Below are positions 51,842 to 59,443 of a DNA stretch of 64,000 nt, piece by piece (position 1 is the stretch's first letter; the number at the start of each line of letters is the position of its first letter). The DNA lies in contig NZ_CALPBZ010000001.1 of the NCBI RefSeq assembly GCF_943181415.1, positions 124,001-188,000 of the forward strand, given 5' to 3'. Below the pieces are notes generated by a model. That model did not search any database. It was not told where the DNA came from and worked only from the letters and a program-made list of their open reading frames with translations. Both the position numbers and the translations under genes were made by a program. The DNA is from Microbacterium sp. Marseille-Q6648. GTDB lineage: Bacteria; Actinomycetota; Actinomycetes; Actinomycetales; Microbacteriaceae.

Positions 51842-53457
51842 ATGCGCGTTTACGGCAAGTCATTGGGCGCAACGAGCGAGGGGCAGTGCTCGTGACCGTT
51901 GTTGTGGTTATGTTCGTGGGTTTTGTTCTTGCGAGCGCCATAGCAGCCGCAGTCGTGCACACGATCGACGCCAACCTTGGGAACGGCGACGATCTGGACG
52001 CGTTCGTCGCGGCCGAGTCTGGTCGGGACGTGGCCGTAGCTGCGATCGTCGACGGGTGCACGGCTGCTGACATGTCCGGTAGTGGAACCATCCCTGTGTA
52101 CAGCTACGAGATCAGAACGGTAGATGGACCAGAACCGACCAGTTTCGATGCGCTGACATCGAACGCTTGCCCTACGGCCGACACTGACTACGTCGTCATC
52201 CGATCTATCGGAACGGGAGTGCGCGGCGGTACATCCACCATCGATAGCGTCTACCGCTGGTCGTCCCGATATTCGGACGTTCCCGGTGGCGTCGTGACCT
52301 ACTTTTCGGGCTCGGTCTCCCAGGGTGTATCCCACTACACGGGAGACTTGGTGCTCCGAAATGGCAACTGGACGTGCACCGAGGGAGGGACCCTGACCGG
52401 GGACCTCTACGTGCTCAACGGGTCAGTAACGCTGAGCAATAATTGCGTCATCAACGGTGACATATTTGCCAGGGGTAACGTGGGTAGCAATTCACAGGAC
52501 TGGCATGTAAGAGAGCGTCTCGCGAGCGGAAGTCCGGGAAACATCGTCACCGACGGTACGGTGAGTTTCACCTCCAACGGTGACCCTAGTGTGGCGGGAA
52601 GCATTCATTCGCGGGGGCAGGTAGCGCTGTCTGCGGCGGGCGGTGGTATCGGTACTGTGGGTGGAACTGTCACGTCGATGAACCCCACTGACTCGGTCGA
52701 CACGGGCGCCTGGACTACAGGCGCGGTTTCTCTCGGAAGTAGCACCGAGCCTCCGTTCGTCCCCACTCTGGCTTGGCTTGAGGACGCGTCGAAGTGGATA
52801 GACCTGGATCGCACGTCCGGTTGGAATGGTGCAGGGGTCGAGATGCAGTCGGTCGTTTCCTCAAGCTGCAACACTGTGCTTCAGAACCAGGCTTCCGCGT
52901 CAACGTATGTACGTGGCGTTCTTGGCGCTGGCACTGCGCCCGTGATAATCGACTTCACTGCGTGCAATAAGAACGTGAGCGTGAAGCTCGACGTCGGCGC
53001 GACGATAAGGCGGGATGCCGTTGTTCTGGTCCCGCGCAACAGTTCCATGACGTTCGAACTTGGCAGCGGGCTGAGTGCTGACGCCGCGCGCCAGTTGCTG
53101 CTTGTCCACGAAGACGCCAACCGAGATGATCGCGACGTCGCTGGAGATCCTAAGCCGACGTGCGGAATCGGTGGCCAGGACGGATTCGATACCACGGGCC
53201 CGATTGACACTGACATACGGGTGATGATCTACTCCCCGTGCGGCCTCCAGGGCACAGTTACCGCGAGCTTTGAGGGCCAGCTTTACACCGACGACACTAC
53301 TAACTTCCATGCAGGCTCGAATTACACATGCCGACCAATGTCGTGGCCCGGGGCGCTTCCCAGCCTCGGGTGCGCGATAAAGGGCTCCGGTGGAATCATC
53401 GACTCGACAACGATCATTCAGGAACTCGGCGAGCTCGTTTACCAGACTGAGCGATAA
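51838..53457 (+). CDS. PilX-like pilus protein with repetitive beta region
   Basis: A 539-residue protein beginning at the GTG at 51838. The N-terminus has a prepilin-like leader (NARLRQVIGRNERG) and a hydrophobic helix AVLVTVVVVMFVGFVLASAI but no Glu at position 5, as in PilX/GspK proteins. DAFVAAESGRDVAVAAIVDG follows, also PilX-like. The middle (DLVLRNGNWTCTEGGTLTGDLYVL, NGDIFARGNV, GSIHSRGQVAL) has a repeating Gly/Asn/Val pattern suggesting a right-handed beta helix, similar to bactofilin-type folds. Several Cys occur late. It may cap the pilus or act as an adhesin; both are inferences. Confidence 0.7.
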   Translation: MNARLRQVIGRNERGAVLVTVVVVMFVGFVLASAIAAAVVHTIDANLGNGDDLDAFVAAESGRDVAVAAIVDGCTAADMSGSGTIPVYSYEIRTVDGPEPTSFDALTSNACPTADTDYVVIRSIGTGVRGGTSTIDSVYRWSSRYSDVPGGVVTYFSGSVSQGVSHYTGDLVLRNGNWTCTEGGTLTGDLYVLNGSVTLSNNCVINGDIFARGNVGSNSQDWHVRERLASGSPGNIVTDGTVSFTSNGDPSVAGSIHSRGQVALSAAGGGIGTVGGTVTSMNPTDSVDTGAWTTGAVSLGSSTEPPFVPTLAWLEDASKWIDLDRTSGWNGAGVEMQSVVSSSCNTVLQNQASASTYVRGVLGAGTAPVIIDFTACNKNVSVKLDVGATIRRDAVVLVPRNSSMTFELGSGLSADAARQLLLVHEDANRDDRDVAGDPKPTCGIGGQDGFDTTGPIDTDIRVMIYSPCGLQGTVTASFEGQLYTDDTTNFHAGSNYTCRPMSWPGALPSLGCAIKGSGGIIDSTTIIQELGELVYQTER

Positions 53458-53460
53458 CCC

Positions 53461-54327
53461 GTGGGGCCGCTTGAATTATTCATTGTCGTTGTCACGGGGC
53501 TTTTCGGAGCCTTGATCGGGTCATTCCTAAATGTGGTCGCTTATCGAGTTCCGGCCGGGGTCTCTCTCATGCGCGAGAGCCGTTGCCCACACTGTGATGC
53601 CTGGGTGAGACCATGGCAGAACGTGCCTGTCTTCGGGTGGCTTGCCTTGCGAGGACGGTGTGCCTCCTGTCGGGCTTCGATCTCGGTGCGGTACCCGGTC
53701 GTGGAGGCGATCACCGGCGTGGCGTTCGCGGGCGTCACTTGGTGGGTCCTCGCTGGCGGGGTGGGCGCTTCGTCTCGCTTTGCTCGCTCAGCGACCGGGG
53801 AGACGAGTGCGGGGTCCGAGGGGGGAGTTTGGGTGCTCGTCGTCGCGTGCCTCTACCTCGCGAGTGTCAGCATCGTGCTAGCGCTGATCGACCTCGACAC
53901 CCACCGGCTGCCGAACGCGATTGTTTTGCCGAGTTACATCGTTGGTGGACTACTGCTCGCTCTCGCGAGTCTGCTCACCGGAGACTGGGTGGCCTTACTT
54001 CGGGGCGGGATCGGCATGGCCGCGCTGTACGCCTTCTACTTCGTCCTGAGGCTGGTTCGATCGGATGGCATGGGAGGTGGCGATGTGAAGCTCGCGGGCG
54101 TGCTCGGGCTCTACCTCGGCTACGTAGGGTGGGGAGCTCTCGTCGTGGGGGCATTCGTCGCATTCGTGATCGGCGGGATTTACGGCGTGGCGCTCATGTT
54201 GATGCGTCGCGCCAGCCGGAAGTCCGCGATACCGTTCGGCCCATGGATGATCCTCGGCGCCTGGGTGGGATTGCTCGTGGGTGAAGTCATAGCCCGCTGG
54301 TACATCGGATTGTTTGTGACAGTGTGA
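53461..54327 (+). CDS. pilD: Prepilin peptidase (PilD/GspO type)
   Basis: A 288-residue polytopic membrane protease that cuts the prepilin leaders and may N-methylate the new end. The cytoplasmic zinc-type loop has two CxxC pairs (RCPHCDAW is written here as CPHC, and CASC). The aspartate active sites are LIDLDTHRLPN (about residue 145) and GMGGGDVKL (about 205). The domain order is normal. Residues 102-112 (GASSRFARSATG region) are encoded by a 33-bp copy of the family repeat found at 44221 and 59227, in a loop between membrane helices. The GTG start follows the previous stop by three bases. Confidence 0.93.
   Translation: MGPLELFIVVVTGLFGALIGSFLNVVAYRVPAGVSLMRESRCPHCDAWVRPWQNVPVFGWLALRGRCASCRASISVRYPVVEAITGVAFAGVTWWVLAGGVGASSRFARSATGETSAGSEGGVWVLVVACLYLASVSIVLALIDLDTHRLPNAIVLPSYIVGGLLLALASLLTGDWVALLRGGIGMAALYAFYFVLRLVRSDGMGGGDVKLAGVLGLYLGYVGWGALVVGAFVAFVIGGIYGVALMLMRRASRKSAIPFGPWMILGAWVGLLVGEVIARWYIGLFVTV
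53765..53797 (+). repeat. Family repeat inserted in frame in pilD
   Basis: GCGCTTCGTCTCGCTTTGCT and the rest of the 33-bp unit match the copies at 59227 and 59264 exactly over most of their length. It adds 11 codons to pilD without changing the frame. Confidence 0.85.
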
Positions 54328-54355
54328 AGACTGCTATTGGGGAAGGTGAGAGCCG

Positions 54356-55411
54356 ATGGCCAAGACACTCGTAGGGCTCGAGATTACCGAAGAGAGCGTG
54401 CGCGGTCTCGAGATGACGATGGGGCGGTCGCCGTCACTGGTCGCTGTCGGTGAGGTTCCGTTGCCTCGTGAGGCTGCGCGCGACTCCGAGGTGCTCGACC
54501 AGGATGCCGTCGCGTTGGCCCTCCGGCAACTATGGGCAGCGAGCGGGTTCAAGGGCAAGAGCGTGACTCTGGGGGTGGGAAGTCGCCGCATCCTCGTGCG
54601 CGAATACACGACGCAGGCCATGCCGCCGCAATTGCTGAAGCAGGCACTGCCCTACCAGGTCCAGGATCTCCTGCCTGTCCCCGTCTCGCAGGCGGTGTTG
54701 GACTTCTATCCCGCCTCCCAGATCGGCGACCAGGTGTCGGGGCTCCTCGTTGCGGCGGTGTCGGAGAACATCGAGCAGATGATCGAAACCCTCGGGAGGG
54801 CGAAGGTGCGCGTCGATCGGGTCGACCTGGTTCCGTTCGGACTCGCGCGCATCGCCAAAGGCCTTGCCCGGCCGGGCGAGACCGTCGCGATGATTCACCT
54901 GGGCGACCACACGTCGTTTGTCGGGGTCGTGACGGACGGCGTTCCGCACTTTGTGCGCATCATCCCCGTGGAAATCGCTACTGCGGCCGCCCTGCGAGTT
55001 GAGGCGGGCGCGATCGAACCCGAACCGAGCGAAGAAGAGGTCCTCGAACACGTCGGCGCGAGTGGGATCATCCCTCGCCGCGCCGGGGACGTCACGGGCA
55101 CGCGCGCATCGCTGCGCGGAGGCCCCGCGCCCACCGCGCCCGCGGTCGCCGACCTCGTCTCTCGACTGCGCAGCACGGTCTCATTCTTCCAAGGGCGTGA
55201 CGGCGGCACCCGGATCTCCCGCGCGCTCATCAGCGGCGCGGGGTACAACGCCGACGGCGTCGCTGATGCGATCGAGCGGGCCTTCGACATTCCGGTCGCG
55301 CCTGTCAGGCTCGAGCAAATACTCAATACGCAGGGCCGCCCACTCGCGGACGATCTTGCCTTCAACGCTGTCGCAACCGCAGGCGTGCTGCTCGGACAGG
55401 GGGCGAAATGA
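54356..55411 (+). CDS. pilM: PilM, actin-like pilus assembly protein
   Basis: A 351-residue cytoplasmic ATPase-fold protein that binds the N-terminal tail of PilN on the inner face of the membrane. Signatures are VGLEITEESVRGLEM at residues 4-18, LKQALPYQVQDLLPV near 95, and MIHLGDHTSFVGVV near 180 (the actin-like phosphate loop). A stretch of about 60 residues (EPEPSEEEVLEHVGASGIIPRR) is an insertion without known role. The ATG overlaps nothing upstream but the stop overlaps pilN as ATGA. Confidence 0.9.
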   Translation: MAKTLVGLEITEESVRGLEMTMGRSPSLVAVGEVPLPREAARDSEVLDQDAVALALRQLWAASGFKGKSVTLGVGSRRILVREYTTQAMPPQLLKQALPYQVQDLLPVPVSQAVLDFYPASQIGDQVSGLLVAAVSENIEQMIETLGRAKVRVDRVDLVPFGLARIAKGLARPGETVAMIHLGDHTSFVGVVTDGVPHFVRIIPVEIATAAALRVEAGAIEPEPSEEEVLEHVGASGIIPRRAGDVTGTRASLRGGPAPTAPAVADLVSRLRSTVSFFQGRDGGTRISRALISGAGYNADGVADAIERAFDIPVAPVRLEQILNTQGRPLADDLAFNAVATAGVLLGQGAK

Positions 55412-56061
55412 GCAGCGCCGTATCCAGCATCCCGTTCGGCGGGGTACCGCGCGTTAACCTGATTCCACGATCGGAGCTCGATCGTCGCGAGCGTGCCAGC
55501 ACTGTGCGCAAGTGGATCTGGGGAGTCATTGGCGCGGTGCTCGCCTCGCTGGCGTTGATCGCAGGGGCGATGACCATCAACTGGCTGGCGGATCAGCGCC
55601 TTCTCGCCGAGCAGGCGCGCACCAACGCTCTGCTGACCGAACTGGGGAGCTTGTCAGAGGTCAGCGGTGCCATCGCGGCCGAGCGCGAGCTCATCGACTT
55701 CCGGGCTCAGTCGTCAGGCTCGGACTTCGCCTGGGCCCCGGTCGTGGCCGAGTTGCGTCGCTCGCTCCCCTCGGGAGTCGAACTGGGCGGCTTCGCCCTG
55801 ACAACGGGCGGTGTCCCACAGGGCGAGGATCCCGCCGCCGGGGTGGGGCTGGCGGGAAGCCTCACGCTCAGCAGCCCGAACGCCATCGACATCGCGCAGA
55901 CCGTGCGCGCGATGCGTGCGCTCGCGGGCGTTGCGGACGCGGACGGCAGGCTCGTGTCGACGAGCCAGCAGTCCGTCGGTGCCTACACCTACGAGATCTC
56001 TATCGCCTTCGACCAGTCGATCTACTCGGGCCGTTTCGCCGCCACGGAAGGGGAGCAGTGA
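55408..56061 (+). CDS. pilN: PilN-like pilus assembly protein
   Basis: A 217-residue bitopic protein. The N-terminal tail contains VNLIPRSELDRRERA (residues 11-25), the PilM-binding motif INLLP-like of PilN proteins. A membrane helix follows (GVIGAVLASLALIAGAMTI), then a coiled-coil segment (LADQRLLAEQARTNALLTELGSL) and a small periplasm-like domain. In this monoderm the domain would face the outside. Assignment is by gene order and motif; overall similarity to proteobacterial PilN is weak. Confidence 0.8.
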   Translation: MSSAVSSIPFGGVPRVNLIPRSELDRRERASTVRKWIWGVIGAVLASLALIAGAMTINWLADQRLLAEQARTNALLTELGSLSEVSGAIAAERELIDFRAQSSGSDFAWAPVVAELRRSLPSGVELGGFALTTGGVPQGEDPAAGVGLAGSLTLSSPNAIDIAQTVRAMRALAGVADADGRLVSTSQQSVGAYTYEISIAFDQSIYSGRFAATEGEQ

Positions 56062-56741
56062 TGCCCAAGCAGCTCATCAACCTCATCGGCATCGTCGTAT
56101 GCGCAGGCATCCTCGGCCTGGCGGTGGCCGTTGTGGCGCTTCCGATCTACTTCCAGTCCCTCGCGACGGGCACGCAGACCGCCGAGGTTGATCAGACCAA
56201 TGACGTCTATCAGATACAGGTCGAGGGGCTGCGCGCGCAGGAAGAGCGGATGGGTGAGATCGAAGCATCCGTCTCCGAGTTGCGAACGCAGATGCCCGCC
56301 GCGAATGAATTCGACGATGTGTTCGAACTCGTCGCGCGGTCGGCGTCCGATGCCAACGTGCAGGTGCAGACCATCACGGCCGGGGAGAACGCGGCGTTCG
56401 CCGTTCGCACCGCACCGCTGGCAATCGGCGAGGAGCCCGAAGCGCCGGCGCCCGCTGAGCAGACCGCGGACCCCGCCGCCGGTGAGGCGACGGACCCCGC
56501 CGAGCCAGCAGCCCCCGAGCCCTTGCCTGCTCCCGTCGAGGGAGCACCGCTCGAGGGGCGTCAACAGGTCGACTTCACCATCACCGTCACAGCCACGCAA
56601 CTGCAGGACGCCATCGGCTTCCTCGACCGGCTGCGCACCGGGCCCCGCCTACTGACCGCCATCGATACGACAGTCGTCCCCACGGGGACGGGATACGACG
56701 TATTGGTCTCGGCGCTCACCTACGTCCTCCCGGAGAACTGA
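56061..56741 (+). CDS. pilO: PilO-like pilus assembly protein
   Basis: A 226-residue bitopic protein beginning at the ATG at 56061, one base inside the pilN stop. The N-terminus is a membrane helix (LINLIGIVVCAGILGLAVAVVAL), followed by a coiled coil (IQVEGLRAQEERMGEIEASVSELR), a domain that includes DANVQVQTITAGENA, an Ala/Pro/Glu linker, and a last small domain (VDFTITVTATQLQDAIGFLDRL). PilO partners PilN in the alignment complex. The linker is unusually long. Confidence 0.8.
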   Translation: MPKQLINLIGIVVCAGILGLAVAVVALPIYFQSLATGTQTAEVDQTNDVYQIQVEGLRAQEERMGEIEASVSELRTQMPAANEFDDVFELVARSASDANVQVQTITAGENAAFAVRTAPLAIGEEPEAPAPAEQTADPAAGEATDPAEPAAPEPLPAPVEGAPLEGRQQVDFTITVTATQLQDAIGFLDRLRTGPRLLTAIDTTVVPTGTGYDVLVSALTYVLPEN

Positions 56742-56742
56742 C

Positions 56743-57882
56743 ATGACCGCGAACATGCTCGACGAGCTGCTCGGCGCGGCGGCTCGCGGCCGCGCATCGG
56801 ACGTCCACCTCACCGCCGATGCGCAGGCGTTGATGCGCGTCGACGGCGACTTGGAGCCGATTCCGGGATACTCCGACATCATCTCTGCGTCATGGCTCGA
56901 AGCCGCCGCGTACGAGTTGATGTCGGCATCACAGCGCGAAGAGTTCCAGACGCATCACGAGGTCGACCTCGCGCACTCGATCGACGGCCTCGGTCGACTC
57001 CGCATCAATGTCTACCGGCAGCTGGGGGCCGTCGCGGTCGCCCTACGGTTCATCCCGAACAAGGTGTACACGCTCGAGCAGTTGGGCGCGCCCGTCATCG
57101 CGCGCGAGCTCGCGTTGAAGCCCCGTGGTCTCGTCCTTCTCACCGGCCCGACCGGATCGGGGAAGTCGACAACCCTGACGGCGATGGTCGACATCATCAA
57201 TCACACGGTGCCTGCTCACGTGATCACTATTGAAGACCCGATTGAGTTCCAGCACGAGAGCAAGCGCTCGCTCATCCACCAGCGCGAGATCGGGTCGGAC
57301 ACTAACTCGTTCGCCGAGGCCCTTCGTCGCGTGCTGCGCCAGGACCCCGACGTCATCCTCGTCGGCGAGCTCCGCGACCCAGAGTCGATCCGCACCGCGC
57401 TATCGGCGGCGGAGACCGGTCACCTCGTGCTCTCGACCCTCCACACGCAGGGTGCCGCCAAGAGCGTCAACCGCATCATCGACGTGTTCCCTGCTGACCA
57501 GCAGCACCAGATCCGCGCTCAGCTCGGCGACACCCTGCAGGGTGTGATCAGCCAGACGCTCATGCCGCTATCCCAGACCGAGGGCCGGACGATCGCGACC
57601 GAGGTGCTCGTGAACACACCGGCTGTGGCCAACATGATCCGCGAGGGCCAGGTCGCGCAGCTGTACTCCGCGATGCAGGCTGGGCAGGCGGTCGGCATGC
57701 ACACGCTCGACCAGGACCTCAAACGTCTGGTGTCAGAGGGCGTTATCTCGCTCACCGTGGCCAAGTCGTACGCCGTCGATCCGTCGACCCTCGAGAACGT
57801 CTACGTGCGCCCACGCGACCTCGACGCGGACGAGTGGAGCAACCGCGCCAGCGAGTGGCATCACGAGGACGCGGGAGTCTGA
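56743..57882 (+). CDS. pilT: PilT retraction ATPase
   Basis: A 379-residue hexameric ATPase that powers pilus retraction. Walker A GPTGSGKSTTL lies at about residue 137, Walker B DPDVILVGELRD at about 203, the Asp box TIEDPIEF at about 164 and the His box STLHTQGAA at about 231. PilT features SDVHLTADAQALMRVDG at the N-terminus and the absence of the zinc motif separate it from PilB. It lies one base after pilO and two before pilC. A retractable pilus implies twitching or DNA uptake, which is inferred. Confidence 0.92.
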   Translation: MTANMLDELLGAAARGRASDVHLTADAQALMRVDGDLEPIPGYSDIISASWLEAAAYELMSASQREEFQTHHEVDLAHSIDGLGRLRINVYRQLGAVAVALRFIPNKVYTLEQLGAPVIARELALKPRGLVLLTGPTGSGKSTTLTAMVDIINHTVPAHVITIEDPIEFQHESKRSLIHQREIGSDTNSFAEALRRVLRQDPDVILVGELRDPESIRTALSAAETGHLVLSTLHTQGAAKSVNRIIDVFPADQQHQIRAQLGDTLQGVISQTLMPLSQTEGRTIATEVLVNTPAVANMIREGQVAQLYSAMQAGQAVGMHTLDQDLKRLVSEGVISLTVAKSYAVDPSTLENVYVRPRDLDADEWSNRASEWHHEDAGV

Positions 57883-57883
57883 C

Positions 57884-59116
57884 ATGGCTATTTTGCAGGA
57901 GTTCCGCTACCGGGCGATCGACCCGCGCGGGGGAGCTGTGGTCAAGGGGACCATCGAAGCCGCAACTGAGGCCCAAGTCACTGGCAAGCTGAAAGCCCAG
58001 GGACTCACACCGCTCGAAGTCATCGAGCTGTCGAAGACCGGTCTCAACATGGAGATCAAGATCCCCGGATTGACGCGCCACGTGAAGGCGAAGTCCTTGG
58101 CGATCTTCGCCAAGCAGATGGCCGGCCTCATCAACGCCGGTCTGCCGCTCATGCGAACGCTGTCGATCCTCATCGAGCAGAGCGACGACAAGCGCCTGCA
58201 ACCCGCGCTCGTGGCTGTGCACGCCGACGTGGAATCTGGTTCATCCCTCTCTGGCGCCATGGCGCGGCACCCAGATGTCTTCCCTCCTTTGCTGCTCAGC
58301 ATCGTGCGAGTCGGCGAGACGGGCGGCTTTCTCGGGGCGGCGCTGACGTCGATCGCCGAGAACTACCGCAAGGAAGCGGAGCTGCAGAACAAGATCCGCT
58401 CGGCGACCACCTACCCGACGATCGTGCTCATCGTCGCCGTCCTCGGCGTGCTCGCGATGATCACCTTCATCGTGCCCGTCTTCGAGAACATGTTCGCCGG
58501 CCTCGGTTCGACCCTGCCGGTGCCGACGCTCATCCTCGTGGCGCTGTCGAAGAACATGGCGTGGATACTTCCCGTCACGGCGGTCGTTATTTTCGTTGCG
58601 TGGATGTGGTGGATGCGCAACCGTCACACCGAGCGCGTGCGCAAGGTGATGGATCCGCTGAAGCTCAAGCTGCCGATCTTCGGCAAGCTCGCTACCAAAA
58701 TGGCCGTTGCCCGGTTCGCCCGGAACTTGTCGATGATGCTCGAGGCGGGCGTGCCGATCATGCAGGCCCTCGCGATCGTCGCGCAGGCCTCGAACAACTA
58801 CAAGATCGAGCAAACGATCCACGACGTGCAGGAGTCGATCAGGCACGGCAAGTCGTTCGCGTCCCCGCTGGCGAAGGCCGGCGTCTTCCCCGCGATGGTG
58901 CCGCAGATGGTGTCGGTCGGTGAAGAGTCCGGCACCTTGTCGGAGATGCTCGCGTCGATCGCGGACTTCTATGAGGATGAGGTCGAGACGGCCACCGAGC
59001 AGCTTTCGGCCACCATAGAACCTATCCTCATCGTGGGGCTCGGCATCGTCATCGGCGGCATGGTCATCTCGCTATACCTGCCGATCTTCTCGCTGTACGG
59101 TGAACTCGGACAGTAG
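57884..59116 (+). CDS. pilC: PilC inner-membrane platform protein
   Basis: A 410-residue protein of the GspF/PilC family. Two homologous halves each contain a cytoplasmic helical domain (LAIFAKQMAGLINAGLPLMRTL and ARFARNLSMMLEAGVPIMQAL) and membrane helices (IVLIVAVLGVLAMITFIVPVF, and ILIVGLGIVIGGMVISLYLPIF at the C-terminus). PilC couples the PilB and PilT motors to the pilus. It is the last gene of the operon, followed by a GC-rich hairpin and four repeats. Confidence 0.94.
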   Translation: MAILQEFRYRAIDPRGGAVVKGTIEAATEAQVTGKLKAQGLTPLEVIELSKTGLNMEIKIPGLTRHVKAKSLAIFAKQMAGLINAGLPLMRTLSILIEQSDDKRLQPALVAVHADVESGSSLSGAMARHPDVFPPLLLSIVRVGETGGFLGAALTSIAENYRKEAELQNKIRSATTYPTIVLIVAVLGVLAMITFIVPVFENMFAGLGSTLPVPTLILVALSKNMAWILPVTAVVIFVAWMWWMRNRHTERVRKVMDPLKLKLPIFGKLATKMAVARFARNLSMMLEAGVPIMQALAIVAQASNNYKIEQTIHDVQESIRHGKSFASPLAKAGVFPAMVPQMVSVGEESGTLSEMLASIADFYEDEVETATEQLSATIEPILIVGLGIVIGGMVISLYLPIFSLYGELGQ

Positions 59117-59171
59117 TAGTACAGCTCCGCCGCCGCACCCGACCGCGTCGGTGCGATGACGGCGTGTAGAG

Positions 59172-59205
59172 CCGTCCCCGGGATACCCCCAGCGCCCGGG
59201 GACGG
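59172..59205 (+). terminator. Terminator hairpin after pilC
   Basis: A perfect 11-bp stem, CCGTCCCCGGG (59172-59182) with CCCGGGGACGG (59195-59205), around 12 bases. It follows the pilC stop by 56 bases and probably ends the pilus transcript. Confidence 0.7.
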
Positions 59206-59226
59206 TGCGCGGAGCGGGGGTTGCAG

Positions 59227-59372
59227 GCGCTTCGTCTCGCTTTGCTCGCTCAGCGACTGGGAGGCGCTTCGTCTCGCTTTGCTCGCTCAGCGACCGCGAG
59301 TGCGCTTCGTCTCGCTGCGCTCGCTCAGCGACCGGGAGTGAGCTTCGTCTCGCTGCGCTCGCTCAGCGGCCG
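59227..59372. repeat. Four tandem copies of the 33-bp family repeat
   Basis: Copies at 59227-59259, 59264-59296, 59302-59334 and 59340-59372 are all in the same orientation with 4-5 base gaps. Copies 1 and 2 have CGCTTTGCTCGC, copies 3 and 4 have CGCTGCGCTCGC. The block fills the space between convergent pilC and pilB. Confidence 0.92.
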
Positions 59373-59443
59373 GGGGTGCGGCGCGGGCGCGACCGGAGGG
59401 CGCGCGGCAGAGAAGGCGGGGTCCGGGCCTTGGCCCGGGCCGA

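Noticed and set aside
59227-59372. Four evenly spaced repeats that might be a CRISPR array
   Set aside because: The gaps are only 4-5 bases and not unique spacers, copies are found elsewhere in both orientations, and there are no cas genes.
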